From assembly GCA_000512085.1 (NCBI GenBank), contig ASPP01010330.1, forward strand, positions 1 through 22,740: DNA of 22,740 nt. Reading direction: 5' to 3'. Each line of letters begins with the position of its first letter. Positions within the stretch are counted from its first letter, which is position 1. The notes below the pieces were generated by a model that was not told where the DNA came from, made no database searches, and saw only the letters and a program-made list of their open reading frames with translations. Shown here piece by piece: positions 12,001-20,325 of this stretch. Both the position numbers and the translations under genes were made by a program. Source of the DNA: Reticulomyxa filosa. Taxonomy: Eukaryota; Foraminifera; Reticulomyxidae.

Positions 12001-14287
12001 CACAAATACAACTTGTTGTCCCATTTCGTGCATTCAAATGGAATGGACTTGTTGTTTTCCAAAAGATCAATCTCTTGTTCATTGTTGGCACCAATGAACA
12101 TAATTGTAAGCATGTTTGTCTCTTCCTCGAATGTGCGCTCCAAAGTATGGAGGTTGCAGCAGTGGCGACTGTCTTCACCACACCATTGGAAAGCTCTCCG
12201 TGGGCTTTGAACGATAGTTTTGACTTTGCCATTGACACACTGTTCGCACACACAATGTGGAGTTACTGTTCTTTTTTGTCAACAGGTGCTTGACTGCCGA
12301 TGACACTGGCATCCATGTCGACCCGATCTGAACTTCGTAACTGATTTCACCCAAACTTTGAAACGGCGATCTCCAACACACCCAAGTCATTGGAGTGGTG
12401 GGACTTGTGCTGTCATCGAAAATGCACACAAACGAGGGTGGCGATGGCATCGTCTGTGTTCCGAACGTCTTCGCTTGTTCCGCGGAAAGCACCTGGAACA
12501 TCACCGGAGGACTCTCCTTCGTTATTTCGTTCGTCGCCTTGTTCTTTGCGCTCACTGTTACGAGGTAGTCACTGCCTGGGTGCAATTTCAATTGCGCTGA
12601 GTGTGTATCGATGGCTTTCGCAATTATCCTGCCTTTGTTGTGGTAGTATTCGCGAATTCCATACACGATTTGGACTGCATTTTTTTCATTACCAGATGAC
12701 GCAAACACCGCAGGTTCCCATTCCAAGTAAACATTGTTTTCGATCAGTTTGGTCACATGGGCAAACAGTGGTTGTCGTGGAATTGATATTGATTGAAACA
12801 AATCTATTTACACACATATGTATATATATATATGTATACATATATGTATGAGTATATTTTATTTACACAGTTAATCAACAAAAAAAAAAAAAAAAAAAAA
12901 AAAAAAGTGACCTTGAGTAGTTTTCAGAGTCGTCACTCGAAGTGGTGGTGTCCATGGTATTAAGTCTTTCACAACGGTCTTGTCAATACAAATTCGCAAA
13001 GTGATTTCGTAGACGGTGTTGGCGTGCAATTTTGTGATAAAATAAAACCTTTTGTCACTAGGAATGTCTATTTCGCTCCGCACCGTCTCTGATTCCGTTT
13101 CACGTCTTCCACATCGGTCGCGTCTTTCCACACGATACGAAGCAAAATTTCCATGATGATTTTTCGTTGAGTCTGTTCACAAAGCTTTCAATCTTCTTTA
13201 ACACAAAATGTTCCACACTCCAACTAATGCCAATGCGAGTTGTATCGATTGAGACGATTTTGAGTTTCGTTGGAGTTATAGTTACTTTTATTATTATTAA
13301 ATTGTGCGAGGAGTGTAAGCAATCATATACATATATATACATATATATAATTGATTTGGTCAAAAACTTATTCTTTTAATCATAAAACTATAAAATCACT
13401 ATCCCATTGCTTGATGCGTCACTTTCGTCATCGCTATTAAACATTTCTTCCTGCAATCCATCGGTGTCCATCACGTCCACATCATTCGAGCACTCTTGCA
13501 ACTGTTTGCTGGCCTCTTTGAATGACACCGGTTTCCATTTCAAATTGGGAGAATAGTTATTGCGCAAAATGTGCGGGACGTCATTTGCAAACTCGAGTTT
13601 TATTCTTTCCATTAATTGATCGTAGTCCAATGTCTTCATGCGGATATCTTTGAATCTGCATTCACTTTTCGTTGTCTTGGTTCCATCATCCACAAACACG
13701 CGTATTGTCTGGTATGTTTTGTCCACTGTTTCATTTTTATTTGTTTATTTATTTGTAATTTATTCATGACCTTTCATTGTCTTCATTTCAAAAGATTATT
13801 TACGAAAAGTATATTCTACAAATCACTCCAAATCTTGCTACCCTCTTTTTTTTTTTTTTTTTTTTTAAATCCAACCTATCTTTTTAACCAACAGATGAAG
13901 CGTTTCTTCATTGTCCATAAACTCAATTTGCAAATCTTCGTCGTTCCCGATATCGTTTGCCTCGCCGTACGTGACGAGTTTCCATTGCACTCCGGACGAG
14001 TCGTCATTGTTCATGATATTTGGAAACTTCTGACTCAATTGTCCTTGAATACTTGATATTAACTCACTATAGTTCCGACTTTTTAACACAATATCCGTAG
14101 CGTAGTATTCTTCCTTTCTTTTTGTTCCATCATCCACATGCACTCGCACAGTTACGCCGTCACTTCCTTCATTTTTAGTTTTTTCAGTGTTTTGCTTTTT
14201 TGAGATTATCGATCTTTATATTGCGTTTAAAGTTTACGTGGAAAGTAAAGAGAGAATAATACCTGGCTCAATTTCAGCGGACGACAT
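1..14287 (-). CDS. RNF213: RNF213 (mysterin)-like giant AAA+ protein, multi-exon, C-terminus beyond left edge
   Basis: The family is a dynein-like AAA+ ring joined to an E3 ubiquitin ligase shell, acting in the cytosol and on lipid droplets. Seen here: P-loop GETGCGKT (broken by one base), Walker B FLDEINTS, the following AALNPYR, a second P-loop GKPGTSKT, Walker B WLDEVALAE, IGLSNW after splicing, FGSRFLEDQ and FLSRFEKFLL. These match RNF213 in the same order. I placed about 29 exons by joining GT-AG introns in phase; the first ATG is at 14287 in a 25-nt exon. The last visible exon is 67-551, with donor GTGAGG leading into an A/T tract at the edge, so the RING/E3 part is not visible. About 3,770 codons lie in the window. 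Six junctions or sites need a one-base correction (see findings), so either the sequence has indels or the copy is decaying. Family assignment is sure; exact exon ends are less so. Confidence 0.92.
67..1013 (-). other. Exons 28-29: arginine-finger segment and start of the next AAA-like unit
   Basis: Exon 28 (624-1013, 130 codons) begins after acceptor AACAG and contains TPVAFLSRFEKFLLD, which corresponds to the PLINRLEKH arginine-finger region of RNF213. Exon 29 (67-551, intron 552-623) begins LDVLEREGA and contains a KDMRDFLKESDF helix followed by VLVIACDPLL, the order seen at the next, non-catalytic AAA-like unit of the family. The exon ends in phase 2 at a good donor (GTGAGG) at position 66. 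The remaining ring, the RING finger and the zinc E3 region lie outside the window. Confidence 0.85.
1100..2732 (-). other. Exons 24-27: second catalytic-type AAA unit
   Basis: Exon 24 (about 2429-2732) starts with TPPGIAHNRAF and has the P-loop IIVGKPGTSKT, then VISFQCSKLTT. Exon 25 (2154-2281) has Walker B VVFWLDEVALAEWSP. Exon 26 (1285-2036) completes IGLSNW across the splice site and continues with DAAKMNRVVLHRA, YGCRDFYSLV, VLRNFGG, VIFGSRFLEDQ and LYDSLYDVLNQRY, all matching RNF213. Exon 27 (1100-1199) holds the segment before the arginine finger. Its two halves (FAEFVLE, then GESIRCRIAKTFR) lie in different frames, and one added G near 1170 would join them. The exon 24 donor (GTCAAG at 2428) is the only one that keeps phase and is uncertain. 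Confidence 0.88.
2850..4146 (-). other. Exons 20-23: AAA unit with intact Walker B, P-loop split by an intron
   Basis: Exon 20 (4005-4146) ends in LIMGET, and exon 21 (3398-3901) begins with GGT, one extra C, then codons for CGKT. Together they spell the family P-loop GETGCGKT except for the one-base break at 3898. Exon 21 then gives TTIDVHGGYT, Walker B LVFLDEINTS, FKEVVCDHSLKG and sensor-1 IIAALNPYR, all diagnostic of RNF213. Exon 22 (3193-3306) carries FIALISKSQK and exon 23 (2850-3113) carries SLRDVRRAN and the helix LSLAHCYYYRL. Introns 3307-3397 and 3194-3112 (between 22 and 23: 3114-3192) and 2733-2849 close in phase. By family knowledge this is one of the two ATP-hydrolysing units. 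Confidence 0.88.
3903..3936. repeat. T(n)A(n) homopolymer pair inside an intron
   Basis: A run of 23 T followed at once by 10 A fills the acceptor end of the intron 3902-4004. It is the longest of a series of similar T(n)A(n) tracts in this gene's introns (also at 2821-2840, 4156-4173, 5680-5707, 6798-6822 and 13845-13868). Confidence 0.8.
4285..5038 (-). other. Exons 18-19: linker between AAA units
   Basis: Exon 18 (4713-5038) and exon 19 (4285-4567) are helical. Exon 18 is joined to exon 17 across intron 5039-5149 in phase 1, and exon 19 to exon 20 across intron 4147-4284 in phase 2. The segment starting WDKPIEDDLK and ending CGGFKSAE leads into the next P-loop exon. The 18/19 junction does not close: donor GTATGC at 4712 is phase 0, while the only good acceptor (AAAAG before 4567) leaves two bases. 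One more G in the GG after the acceptor would repair it. No catalytic motif is visible. Confidence 0.65.
5150..6475 (-). other. Exons 16-17: first AAA unit with degenerate P-loop
   Basis: Exon 16 (5716-6475) carries a family-typical segment RVLFCDQSTT followed by a CLADTG-type turn, then LPELLSYSVQ and a P-loop-like SQNECVGKS. The last lacks the first Gly of GxxxxGK[ST], with Gln in its place. Exon 17 (5150-5618, intron 5619-5715) continues with ISSQAGKDVN and a Walker-B-like strand HAFLVELPT that has Glu but no Asp-Glu pair. The unit therefore probably binds nucleotide weakly or not at all, as for some AAA units of this family. The junction from exon 15 (donor 6574) to exon 16 (acceptor after A17, at 6475) leaves one extra G. 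Shortening the GGG there by one base would close the frame. Confidence 0.75.
6575..12170 (-). other. Exons 5 (rest) to 15: helical stalk/linker of the RNF213-like protein
   Basis: The exons run 11502-12803, 11065-11404, 10585-10955, 10269-10488, 9921-10176, 9040-9820, 8118-8959, 7652-8045, 7106-7513, 6831-7028 and 6575-6754. Introns are 72-138 nt and every junction in this series closes in phase. Composition is rich in Lys, Glu, Leu, Gln and Trp in heptad-like helices (for example WKDTIKNV and LRTQFSVLSF), as expected for the long alpha-helical arm that precedes the AAA ring in RNF213. No catalytic motif is visible. Sequence is poorly conserved in the family, so position between the FN3 domains and the ring is the main argument. 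Overlapping open frames on the opposite strand in this stretch are shadows. Confidence 0.75.
10526..10539. repeat. Perfect 14-nt palindrome in an intron
   Basis: CATATACGTATATG reads the same on both strands and lies in a wider TA/TG-rich stretch of the intron 10489-10584. It is probably a by-product of alternating simple sequence. Confidence 0.6.
12170..13284 (-). other. Exon 4 and start of exon 5: about three fibronectin-III-like domains and a Cys-rich patch
   Basis: Exon 4 (12912-13284) carries strands IGISWSV and ASYRVERR and a helix-free segment ending in NTVYEITLRI, the typical order of an FN3 domain (B strand W, C strand Y-x-V, F strand Y-x-I-x-x-R). Exon 5 starts at 12803 after a 108-nt intron and carries a second domain (VYLEWEP, then SDYLVTVSAKN) and a third (MTWVCWRSP, then ISYEVQIGS). 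The third is followed by a Cys-rich stretch (HCVCEQC, later WCGEDSRHCC) that could bind zinc. Two one-base frame breaks fall here: a run of five T at 13160-13164 and a run of six T at 12272-12277 (A runs on the coding strand). Removing one base from each joins the frames. FN3 calls rest on strand patterns, not on a profile search. Confidence 0.6.
12813..12856. repeat. TA/CATA microsatellite in an intron
   Basis: Alternating TA, CA and GTATA units lie within the intron 12804-12911. A similar TA/CA repeat sits in the intron at 13325-13350. Simple-sequence expansion; no function evident. Confidence 0.7.
13423..14287 (-). other. Exons 1-3: two tandem beta-grasp/PB1-like repeats at the N-terminus
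   Basis: The exons are 14263-14287, 13876-14166 and 13423-13725, separated by introns of 96 and 150 nt that both close in phase 1. The second and third exons encode related domains: each opens with a strand ending in VDDGTK, then has a D-I-x-x-K segment, a Y-x-x-L helix and a W-K strand (VQWKLVTYGEA against LKWKPVSFKEA). This looks like a duplicated ubiquitin-fold or PB1-type domain; I name the fold by eye only. The link to the next exon uses donor GTGACG at 13422 and closes in phase with the acceptor at 13284. If that donor is not used, the frame runs through an acidic tail to a stop at 13388-13390, giving a free 217-aa protein. I prefer fusion because exon 4 has no convincing start of its own. 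Confidence 0.65.
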
Positions 14288-14616
14288 TACAGATTTTGGA
14301 GTTAAATCTACTTTCTCCCCCTGCTTTTCTCACTACAAGAAAGAGTTTGTCAAGTTTTAACGATCACTCTACCCTAAAGCAAAGCAGTGCAGTTAGGAAA
14401 AAAAGAGGAATTGAAAAAAATAATGTCTCATTTGGAAACGCCCGAAACCGTGTTCTTTTCCTGTCTTCAATTTCTAAATAGCAGACGAAATGACCAACCT
14501 ACGTACAGAAATGCAATGAATATGATTCATAAAAAAATTTGAAGCACTTTTGTTGTACAAACAAAAAAAACAGTAGGAGGGTTTAAAAGATTTTTTAAAA
14601 AAAGTTCTTGAATAAG
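14288..14616. promoter_or_regulatory. Divergent intergenic region between the RNF213-like gene and TRM6
   Basis: The 329 bases separate the first ATG of the minus-strand giant gene (14287) and the first ATG of TRM6 (14617). Both promoters must lie in or near this space if the start calls are right. I see no clear TATA box; a TTTAAAAG at 14582-14589 and A-rich tracts near 14398-14420 and 14562-14570 are the only notable elements. A plus-strand open frame at 14296-14481 ends in a stop and shows no family signal. Confidence 0.45.
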
Positions 14617-15876
14617 ATGAACGTAGATGAAAAAATCGATTCATATGAAGATGAAGAAATTACAAAGGATAGAAGTATTGTTGAAAAAACGGATTGTGTG
14701 CTGTTCTTAGATAATGATAAAAACTGGAATAGCATAAAAATGCGAGAGCGAGAAGCACCAGTAAAGCCGAAGCTGGGAAAGAATCGACTCGAGCATCCGA
14801 GTTCGTTGATCGGTGAAAAATGGGGAACAGTGTTTGAAGTGAGAGGACCGACATTGAAAAAAATACCGACATTGGCATGGGATGTGGAGAGACAAATAAC
14901 GTTGGATAATTTGGATGAGACATCAAGAACCGGAAAAGACAATCGAGAGCTGGTGGACGATAATAAATCGCAAAAGTTGACACAAAAGGAAATTGTGTCT
15001 ATCCGTGATCAGTCTGAGGTGTCTGCAGAAATATTGATAGATAAGCTATGTGAGAACAGTACGACATTTAATACGAAGCATGAGTTAACCCAAAAAAAAT
15101 ATCGAGGTAAAAAGACAAAGAAGCATGTGCAAAGATATTTAATGCTAAGTGCCGACGGATGGAATACAAACGAGTTGTATTTTACAAAGAAATCCGAAAA
15201 GATTATGCACATGCGAATGGAGGCATTGTCACAAATTTTGACATTGGCAAATCTGTGTCCGCATAATGACACGCAAGTATTGATCGTCGAAAACTGCTCC
15301 GGTTTGGTGACTGGCGCAGTGGTGGAGCGACTGGGAGGACTCGGCAGGGTGTTCAATGGCTACAGTGAAAAACATCCTTGCATTAGTATCGCCTATGATA
15401 TGCTCGACTTGACTGCCTGGGCAAAAACGTCGATCATCAATTTCCATTTGGCTCTGTTGACAGACACCAAACTCACTAAGAAAGAACTAAATGAAAGCTG
15501 GGATTCTTCTGCCGTGTGTGGCGAACGCAAGGTCACTTTGGCCAATGTCAAAAAATGGATTTGTGATGATCTGTGCGACTCACTCATCATTTGCTGCGAA
15601 TATGATTGTCTCTCTTTGTTACAATACTTGTGGCCCTATTTGGCTCCTGGCAATCCCTTCGTCGTTTGGTCTCAACATTTACAACCTTTGATACAAGTTT
15701 TCCAATATTTGAAAACTACCAACTCTGGCTTGGCTGTCAATATAAGGTTGTACGATAATTGGTTTCGCGAATATCAGGTCTTGCCCAATCGAACACGGCC
15801 GATACTGGATATGCCTCAAATGGGAGGGTATATCGTCACTGGAATTAAAATCATCGATTTGCAGGAGAATAAATAG
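14617..15876 (+). CDS. TRMT6: tRNA (adenine-58-N1) methyltransferase non-catalytic subunit TRM6
   Basis: TRM6/Gcd10 pairs with catalytic TRM61 to make m1A58 in tRNAs (initiator tRNA-Met included) in the nucleus. The protein is 419 aa, in one exon. Around residues 68-82 it has WGTVFEVRGPTLKK, the N-terminal barrel of the family. At about 112-124 is LVDDNKSQKLTQKEI, and at about 146-160 NSTTFNTKHELTQKKY, both close to human TRMT6. Residues 194-245 (KIMHMRMEALSQ, LANLCPHNDTQVLIVENCSGL) are the degenerate Rossmann methyltransferase core. The C-terminus has FREYQVLPNRTRP and MGGYIVTG. It is shorter than human TRMT6 (about 497 aa) and has an acidic N-terminal extension of about 60 residues. I start at the first ATG, just downstream of an A-rich leader. 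It ends in TAG. The lack of introns contrasts with its neighbours. Confidence 0.93.
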   Translation: MNVDEKIDSYEDEEITKDRSIVEKTDCVLFLDNDKNWNSIKMREREAPVKPKLGKNRLEHPSSLIGEKWGTVFEVRGPTLKKIPTLAWDVERQITLDNLDETSRTGKDNRELVDDNKSQKLTQKEIVSIRDQSEVSAEILIDKLCENSTTFNTKHELTQKKYRGKKTKKHVQRYLMLSADGWNTNELYFTKKSEKIMHMRMEALSQILTLANLCPHNDTQVLIVENCSGLVTGAVVERLGGLGRVFNGYSEKHPCISIAYDMLDLTAWAKTSIINFHLALLTDTKLTKKELNESWDSSAVCGERKVTLANVKKWICDDLCDSLIICCEYDCLSLLQYLWPYLAPGNPFVVWSQHLQPLIQVFQYLKTTNSGLAVNIRLYDNWFREYQVLPNRTRPILDMPQMGGYIVTGIKIIDLQENK

Positions 15877-16202
15877 TTGTCACGTTTTTTTTTTTTTTTT
15901 TTGCTTTTGCTATTATTGTCATTATCATTGCATCCTATTCTTTGCAAAACTTTTTGATTACAGCTTCCCTTTCTTCAATTCCCACAGCTTTTCCGTCTTG
16001 ATTGCAATATTGTCAATGCAACACCTCATTCTTTTTTCGAAATTACTTTAATCAATCAATTATCTTTCAACACCTTTTTTTTTGGTAATGCAAAAACGAA
16101 AAAATACAATCATATACGGCACAATTATTTTTTTGTAAGTCTGTCTTTGCATACTACCAACTGAACTTAAACCAAAAGCTGCGCTTTCCCCGGAATTGGT
16201 AC
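15877..16202. other. Intergenic spacer between TRM6 and the aminopeptidase gene
   Basis: The spacer is AT-rich. A run of 18 T begins 8 bases after the TRM6 stop (15885-15902), and further T tracts lie at 16076-16083 and 16129-16134. I see no open frame of note and no RNA gene. The poly-A signal of TRM6 and the promoter of the next gene should lie here, but I cannot place either. Confidence 0.5.
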
Positions 16203-18564
16203 ATGGAAATCTGGGCAAAAACATTTCCAGTGATTTCGAAACGTTTTTTGCATTTCAGAAATAGCAAGCAGTGGTTAAACAAGCCTTTGTGTGTATCTAG
16301 ACTATTTCATTCCCAACTAGCAGCAGTATACCCAAAAGACATGTCAAATCCAAAATGGCCCAGCCCAAAAGAGCGTTTATTAAGATTGCGAGAACAAATG
16401 AAAAAAGACAGCATTGATGCATTTCTTCAAGGAAGCGAGGATGCTCATCAAGTGCGTTTTTTGTAACTCGATGGTTTATGCTTGGAAATGTCGCGTTTTT
16501 CCGTTGTTGTTTTTTTTTTTAAGATGAAAACGATGAAAAAAAACGAATAAAACATAAAAAAAACAGAGCGAATACGTGGCAGACCGAGACAAACGTGTGG
16601 CGTTTATATCAACATTCACAGGTAGTGCAGGTACAGTAGTGGTAACTCAAAAAGAGGCACTGCTATGGACTGATGGCAGATACTTTATTCAAGCAAAGCA
16701 ACAATTGTCCGATGAATGGACGTTAATGAAAGCAGGATTGCCCGAGACTCCAAGCACTACCTCGTGGATTGCACAAGTTAATTCGTACATGTGAACGCAT
16801 GCACACAGCATTGCAAACTTAATATTCACTGTATATGTGCGTGCATAAGTCAGGATTATATACTCACACCCAAACATTAACACAAAAAAAAAAAAAAAAA
16901 AGAACGTGAAAGGAACACTGGGGATTGATCCTTATTTAACAAGCGTCAGTGGATATGACTCATTGGCGCAAAGTTGTAACGAAAAGCAAACGAAAATCAA
17001 ACTGTTGGATAACAATCCAATTGACACAGTTTGGAATGACAATCAACCTGAATATCCACAGGAGAAGGTTCGTATACATAGCTTGGAATACGCAGGTGAA
17101 ACCGCGAAGAGCAAAATTGAAAAGATTGTGACAGAGATAAAAAAAAACAAGGCCAGCGCTTTGATTGTGACATCGTTGGACAGCATTGCCTGGTTGTTGA
17201 ATCTTCGTGGAAATGACATTCGTTACAACCCGGTATTCTTTTCCTATGTATTGATCACGGAGGATGGGGAATGCAAGCTTTTCATTGATTCGAAGAAAGT
17301 CAAAGCCGAGACTGGTGACAAAGAAAAAAAATCAGAGGACGGTAATGAAGAGGTGAAACAAGAGTCAGTGGAGTTGTATTTGAAAGAGCAATGTCATGTC
17401 AGTATCCATGGTTATGACGAATTAATTTCTCATATCAAACAAATACTTTCCAATAAACCTTTGCAAAAAATTATGTGTAGTAGCCATTGCTGTAATGTTG
17501 CCATTTGGAATACTTTGCCTTTGGAAAATCGCTGTGATAAAGACAGCCCCATTGAGTTTCTTAAGGCTATCAAAAATAAACACGAATTAAATGGAATGCG
17601 AGACTGCCATTTGCGTGATGGAGTCGCAAAGACCAAATTCTTGGCTTGGATCGATACTGTCAAATCCTCCAATTCGTTGCATAAACATACGGAGTGCACA
17701 TTTGCCGAGAAATTGTTGTCTTTTCGCAAGTTTTGTGTTTTTTTTTTTTGTAATAATAATAACAATTGTTGCTATCATTTGTTATCTTCTTGTGCTTACT
17801 TTTAAAGAGATCAAAAGACGTTCTTGGATTTGTCATTTGAAACAATATCCTCTGTTGGAGCAAATGGTGCTATAATTCATTATGCTCCGACACCAGACAC
17901 ATGTGCAAAAATCAGTGAAGGCATGTATTTGGTTGATAGTGGTGGTCAATATGTCAATGGCACCACTGATGTGACTCGGACTACTCATTTGGGGAAACCA
18001 ACACCTCATGAAAAAGAATGCTTTACTCGGGTGTTGAAAGGTGTAATTGCTTTGAGCAGAGTTGTCTTTCCTTATGACACTAAGGGCCCTTTTCTAGATA
18101 CTTTGGCGAGAATGCATTTGTGGCAAAGTGGCTTGGATTATCGACATGGAACTGGACATGGAGTCGGTGCTGGATTGAATGTTCATGAAGGGCCTATCGG
18201 ATTCAGTGCATCCATTGCCCGAAAAAAATTATTTGAATATGGCTTAAGAGAAGGCATTTGTATCACCAACGAGCCTGGTTATTACGAAGAAGGCAAATTT
18301 GGTATTCGCATTGAAAATGTCATGGTTGTTGTTCCAATAGCTACTAAATATCAGTTTCAAGATATTCAGTTTTATGGATTCGAAACCATTACATTAGTTC
18401 CAATTGATAGACAACTCATTGATATCAGTTTGATGAACCAAGATGAAATTCTTTGGTTGGATCAATATCATTCACTTGTTTTTGAGAAATTAGCACCTTT
18501 CATGGACGAAGATTATCAACTTCGATTTTTGAAACAAGCTACTGCGCCTTTGCTCAACAAGTAA
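16203..18564 (+). CDS. XPNPEP1: Xaa-Pro aminopeptidase (aminopeptidase P, M24 family), four exons
   Basis: The enzyme removes the N-terminal residue from peptides with proline second, using two metal ions. Exons 16203-16451, 16567-16776, 16903-17729 and 17808-18564 join in phases 0, 0 and 2 to give 680 aa ending in TAA. Exon 2 has SEYVADRDKR, TGSAGTVVVT and LLWTDGRYFIQA; exon 3 has IAWLLNLRGNDI and NPVFFSYVLI; exon 4 has the pita-bread core. The ligands are all present: Asp472 and Asp483 (VDSGGQYVNGTTDVTRT), His546 (HGTGHGVG), Glu584 (NEPGYYEEG) and Glu598 (FGIRIENV). Spacing agrees with human XPNPEP1 apart from a 4-residue insertion. Oddities are a basic, hydrophobic N-terminus of about 46 residues resembling a mitochondrial presequence, with a second ATG at 16341 before the conserved PSPKERLLRLR, and a charged insert at about 284-309. 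Confidence 0.94.
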
Positions 18565-19490
18565 ACTCCTTCCACCTGAAGAAAACTCTGTTAGTATGCT
18601 GTTCTTTGAATTTGTTGTGCAGTTGGTGTTTCTTTTGTGACACAATAATCGTGTATTTGTAATCTTACTTCGGAATCATTCTCACGAACAAAAACGCTGT
18701 TTTTACAACTACATTTTTGATGTTTCTTGATCAAAATGTTCCCAATTTTTTATCATTGACGAACATTGCAACTTTTTTTCTCCAAATATGTCGAAAATTG
18801 AAGCACCTACCTTAACATGAAAACGTACCTGCTTCTCATAAGTTGTTGAATAAATGCAGTAAGTTTGAAGACAAGACCAACAGGGGAAAAAGGTGTTAAA
18901 AGTTCAGAAACATTAGTAGCAAAATAAGATAATCCGTGGAATTTACGAACTTTACTGTATGAGCAAGCGAGCCCTTGAGCTTGTATGTTCGAGTGATGTT
19001 TTTTGTTGATCTACAATTTTCATTGGCTTAGAGAGGCACACTGGCCCGGCTCATTAGCAAGTTGCTCATTTTATGATATTTTCTTATGAACATGATAAAT
19101 TTGAAAGGCGGTTGCTTAAAACAACAAACGGATTAAAAAATTAACGTGCTTTGCAATTTTTATACGTTTTTAAAAATGAAAACAAAAAAATATCGGCGAC
19201 AATACACCGCGAAACCCTTTCATTTCGTTCATTGTTTTGTAATGATGAGAGCGAACGAGCAAAACCTCGATTTTATTGAAGAGAATACGCATTAACAACA
19301 CAACCCAATGAATAACATCAGTAGAGAAAACAATAAGAGAAAAAAAAGATTGACAACAGAACTAACACTACAAAAATGCTTGAGACTTTTCAAGCACAAG
19401 ACCAACTTACTGACAAACACGTCTTCCAAAACACTCACAAAACGTTTAGTACAAAAATTCTTCTCAAGGGTTTATAAACTACATAATGAT
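18565..19490. other. Intergenic region between convergent genes, nothing recognised
   Basis: The 926 bases lie between the 3' ends of the plus-strand aminopeptidase gene and the minus-strand zinc-finger gene. The sequence is AT-rich, with no coherent open frame, no tRNA-like cloverleaf that I could see and no obvious repeat. It probably holds the 3' untranslated regions of both genes. Confidence 0.5.
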
Positions 19491-20227
<737 letters not shown>

Positions 20228-20325
20228 CTGCAAAACATCCAACAAAGTTTCGTATATGTACGTGTACCAGTTTTATTTGCACTTATTCTGTGAGGAGTTT
20301 ATACGTATATCACCAACAACACTAC

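Noticed and set aside
11727-12293. Plus-strand frames opposite exon 5 of the giant gene
   Set aside because: The minus strand is coding through the whole stretch with in-phase splicing on its 3' side; the plus frames have no motif.
12390-12851. Plus-strand frame of 153 aa ending in Tyr/Ile repeats
   Set aside because: The end is the translated TA microsatellite of an intron and the rest is antisense to the FN3-like exon.
14296-14481. Plus-strand frame upstream of TRM6 as a possible extra first exon
   Set aside because: It ends in a stop, no donor joins TRM6 in phase, and TRM6 already has a complete N-terminus.
14595-15590. Several minus-strand open frames opposite TRM6
   Set aside because: They lie antisense to a well-conserved TRM6 frame and show no domain; they are codon-bias shadows.
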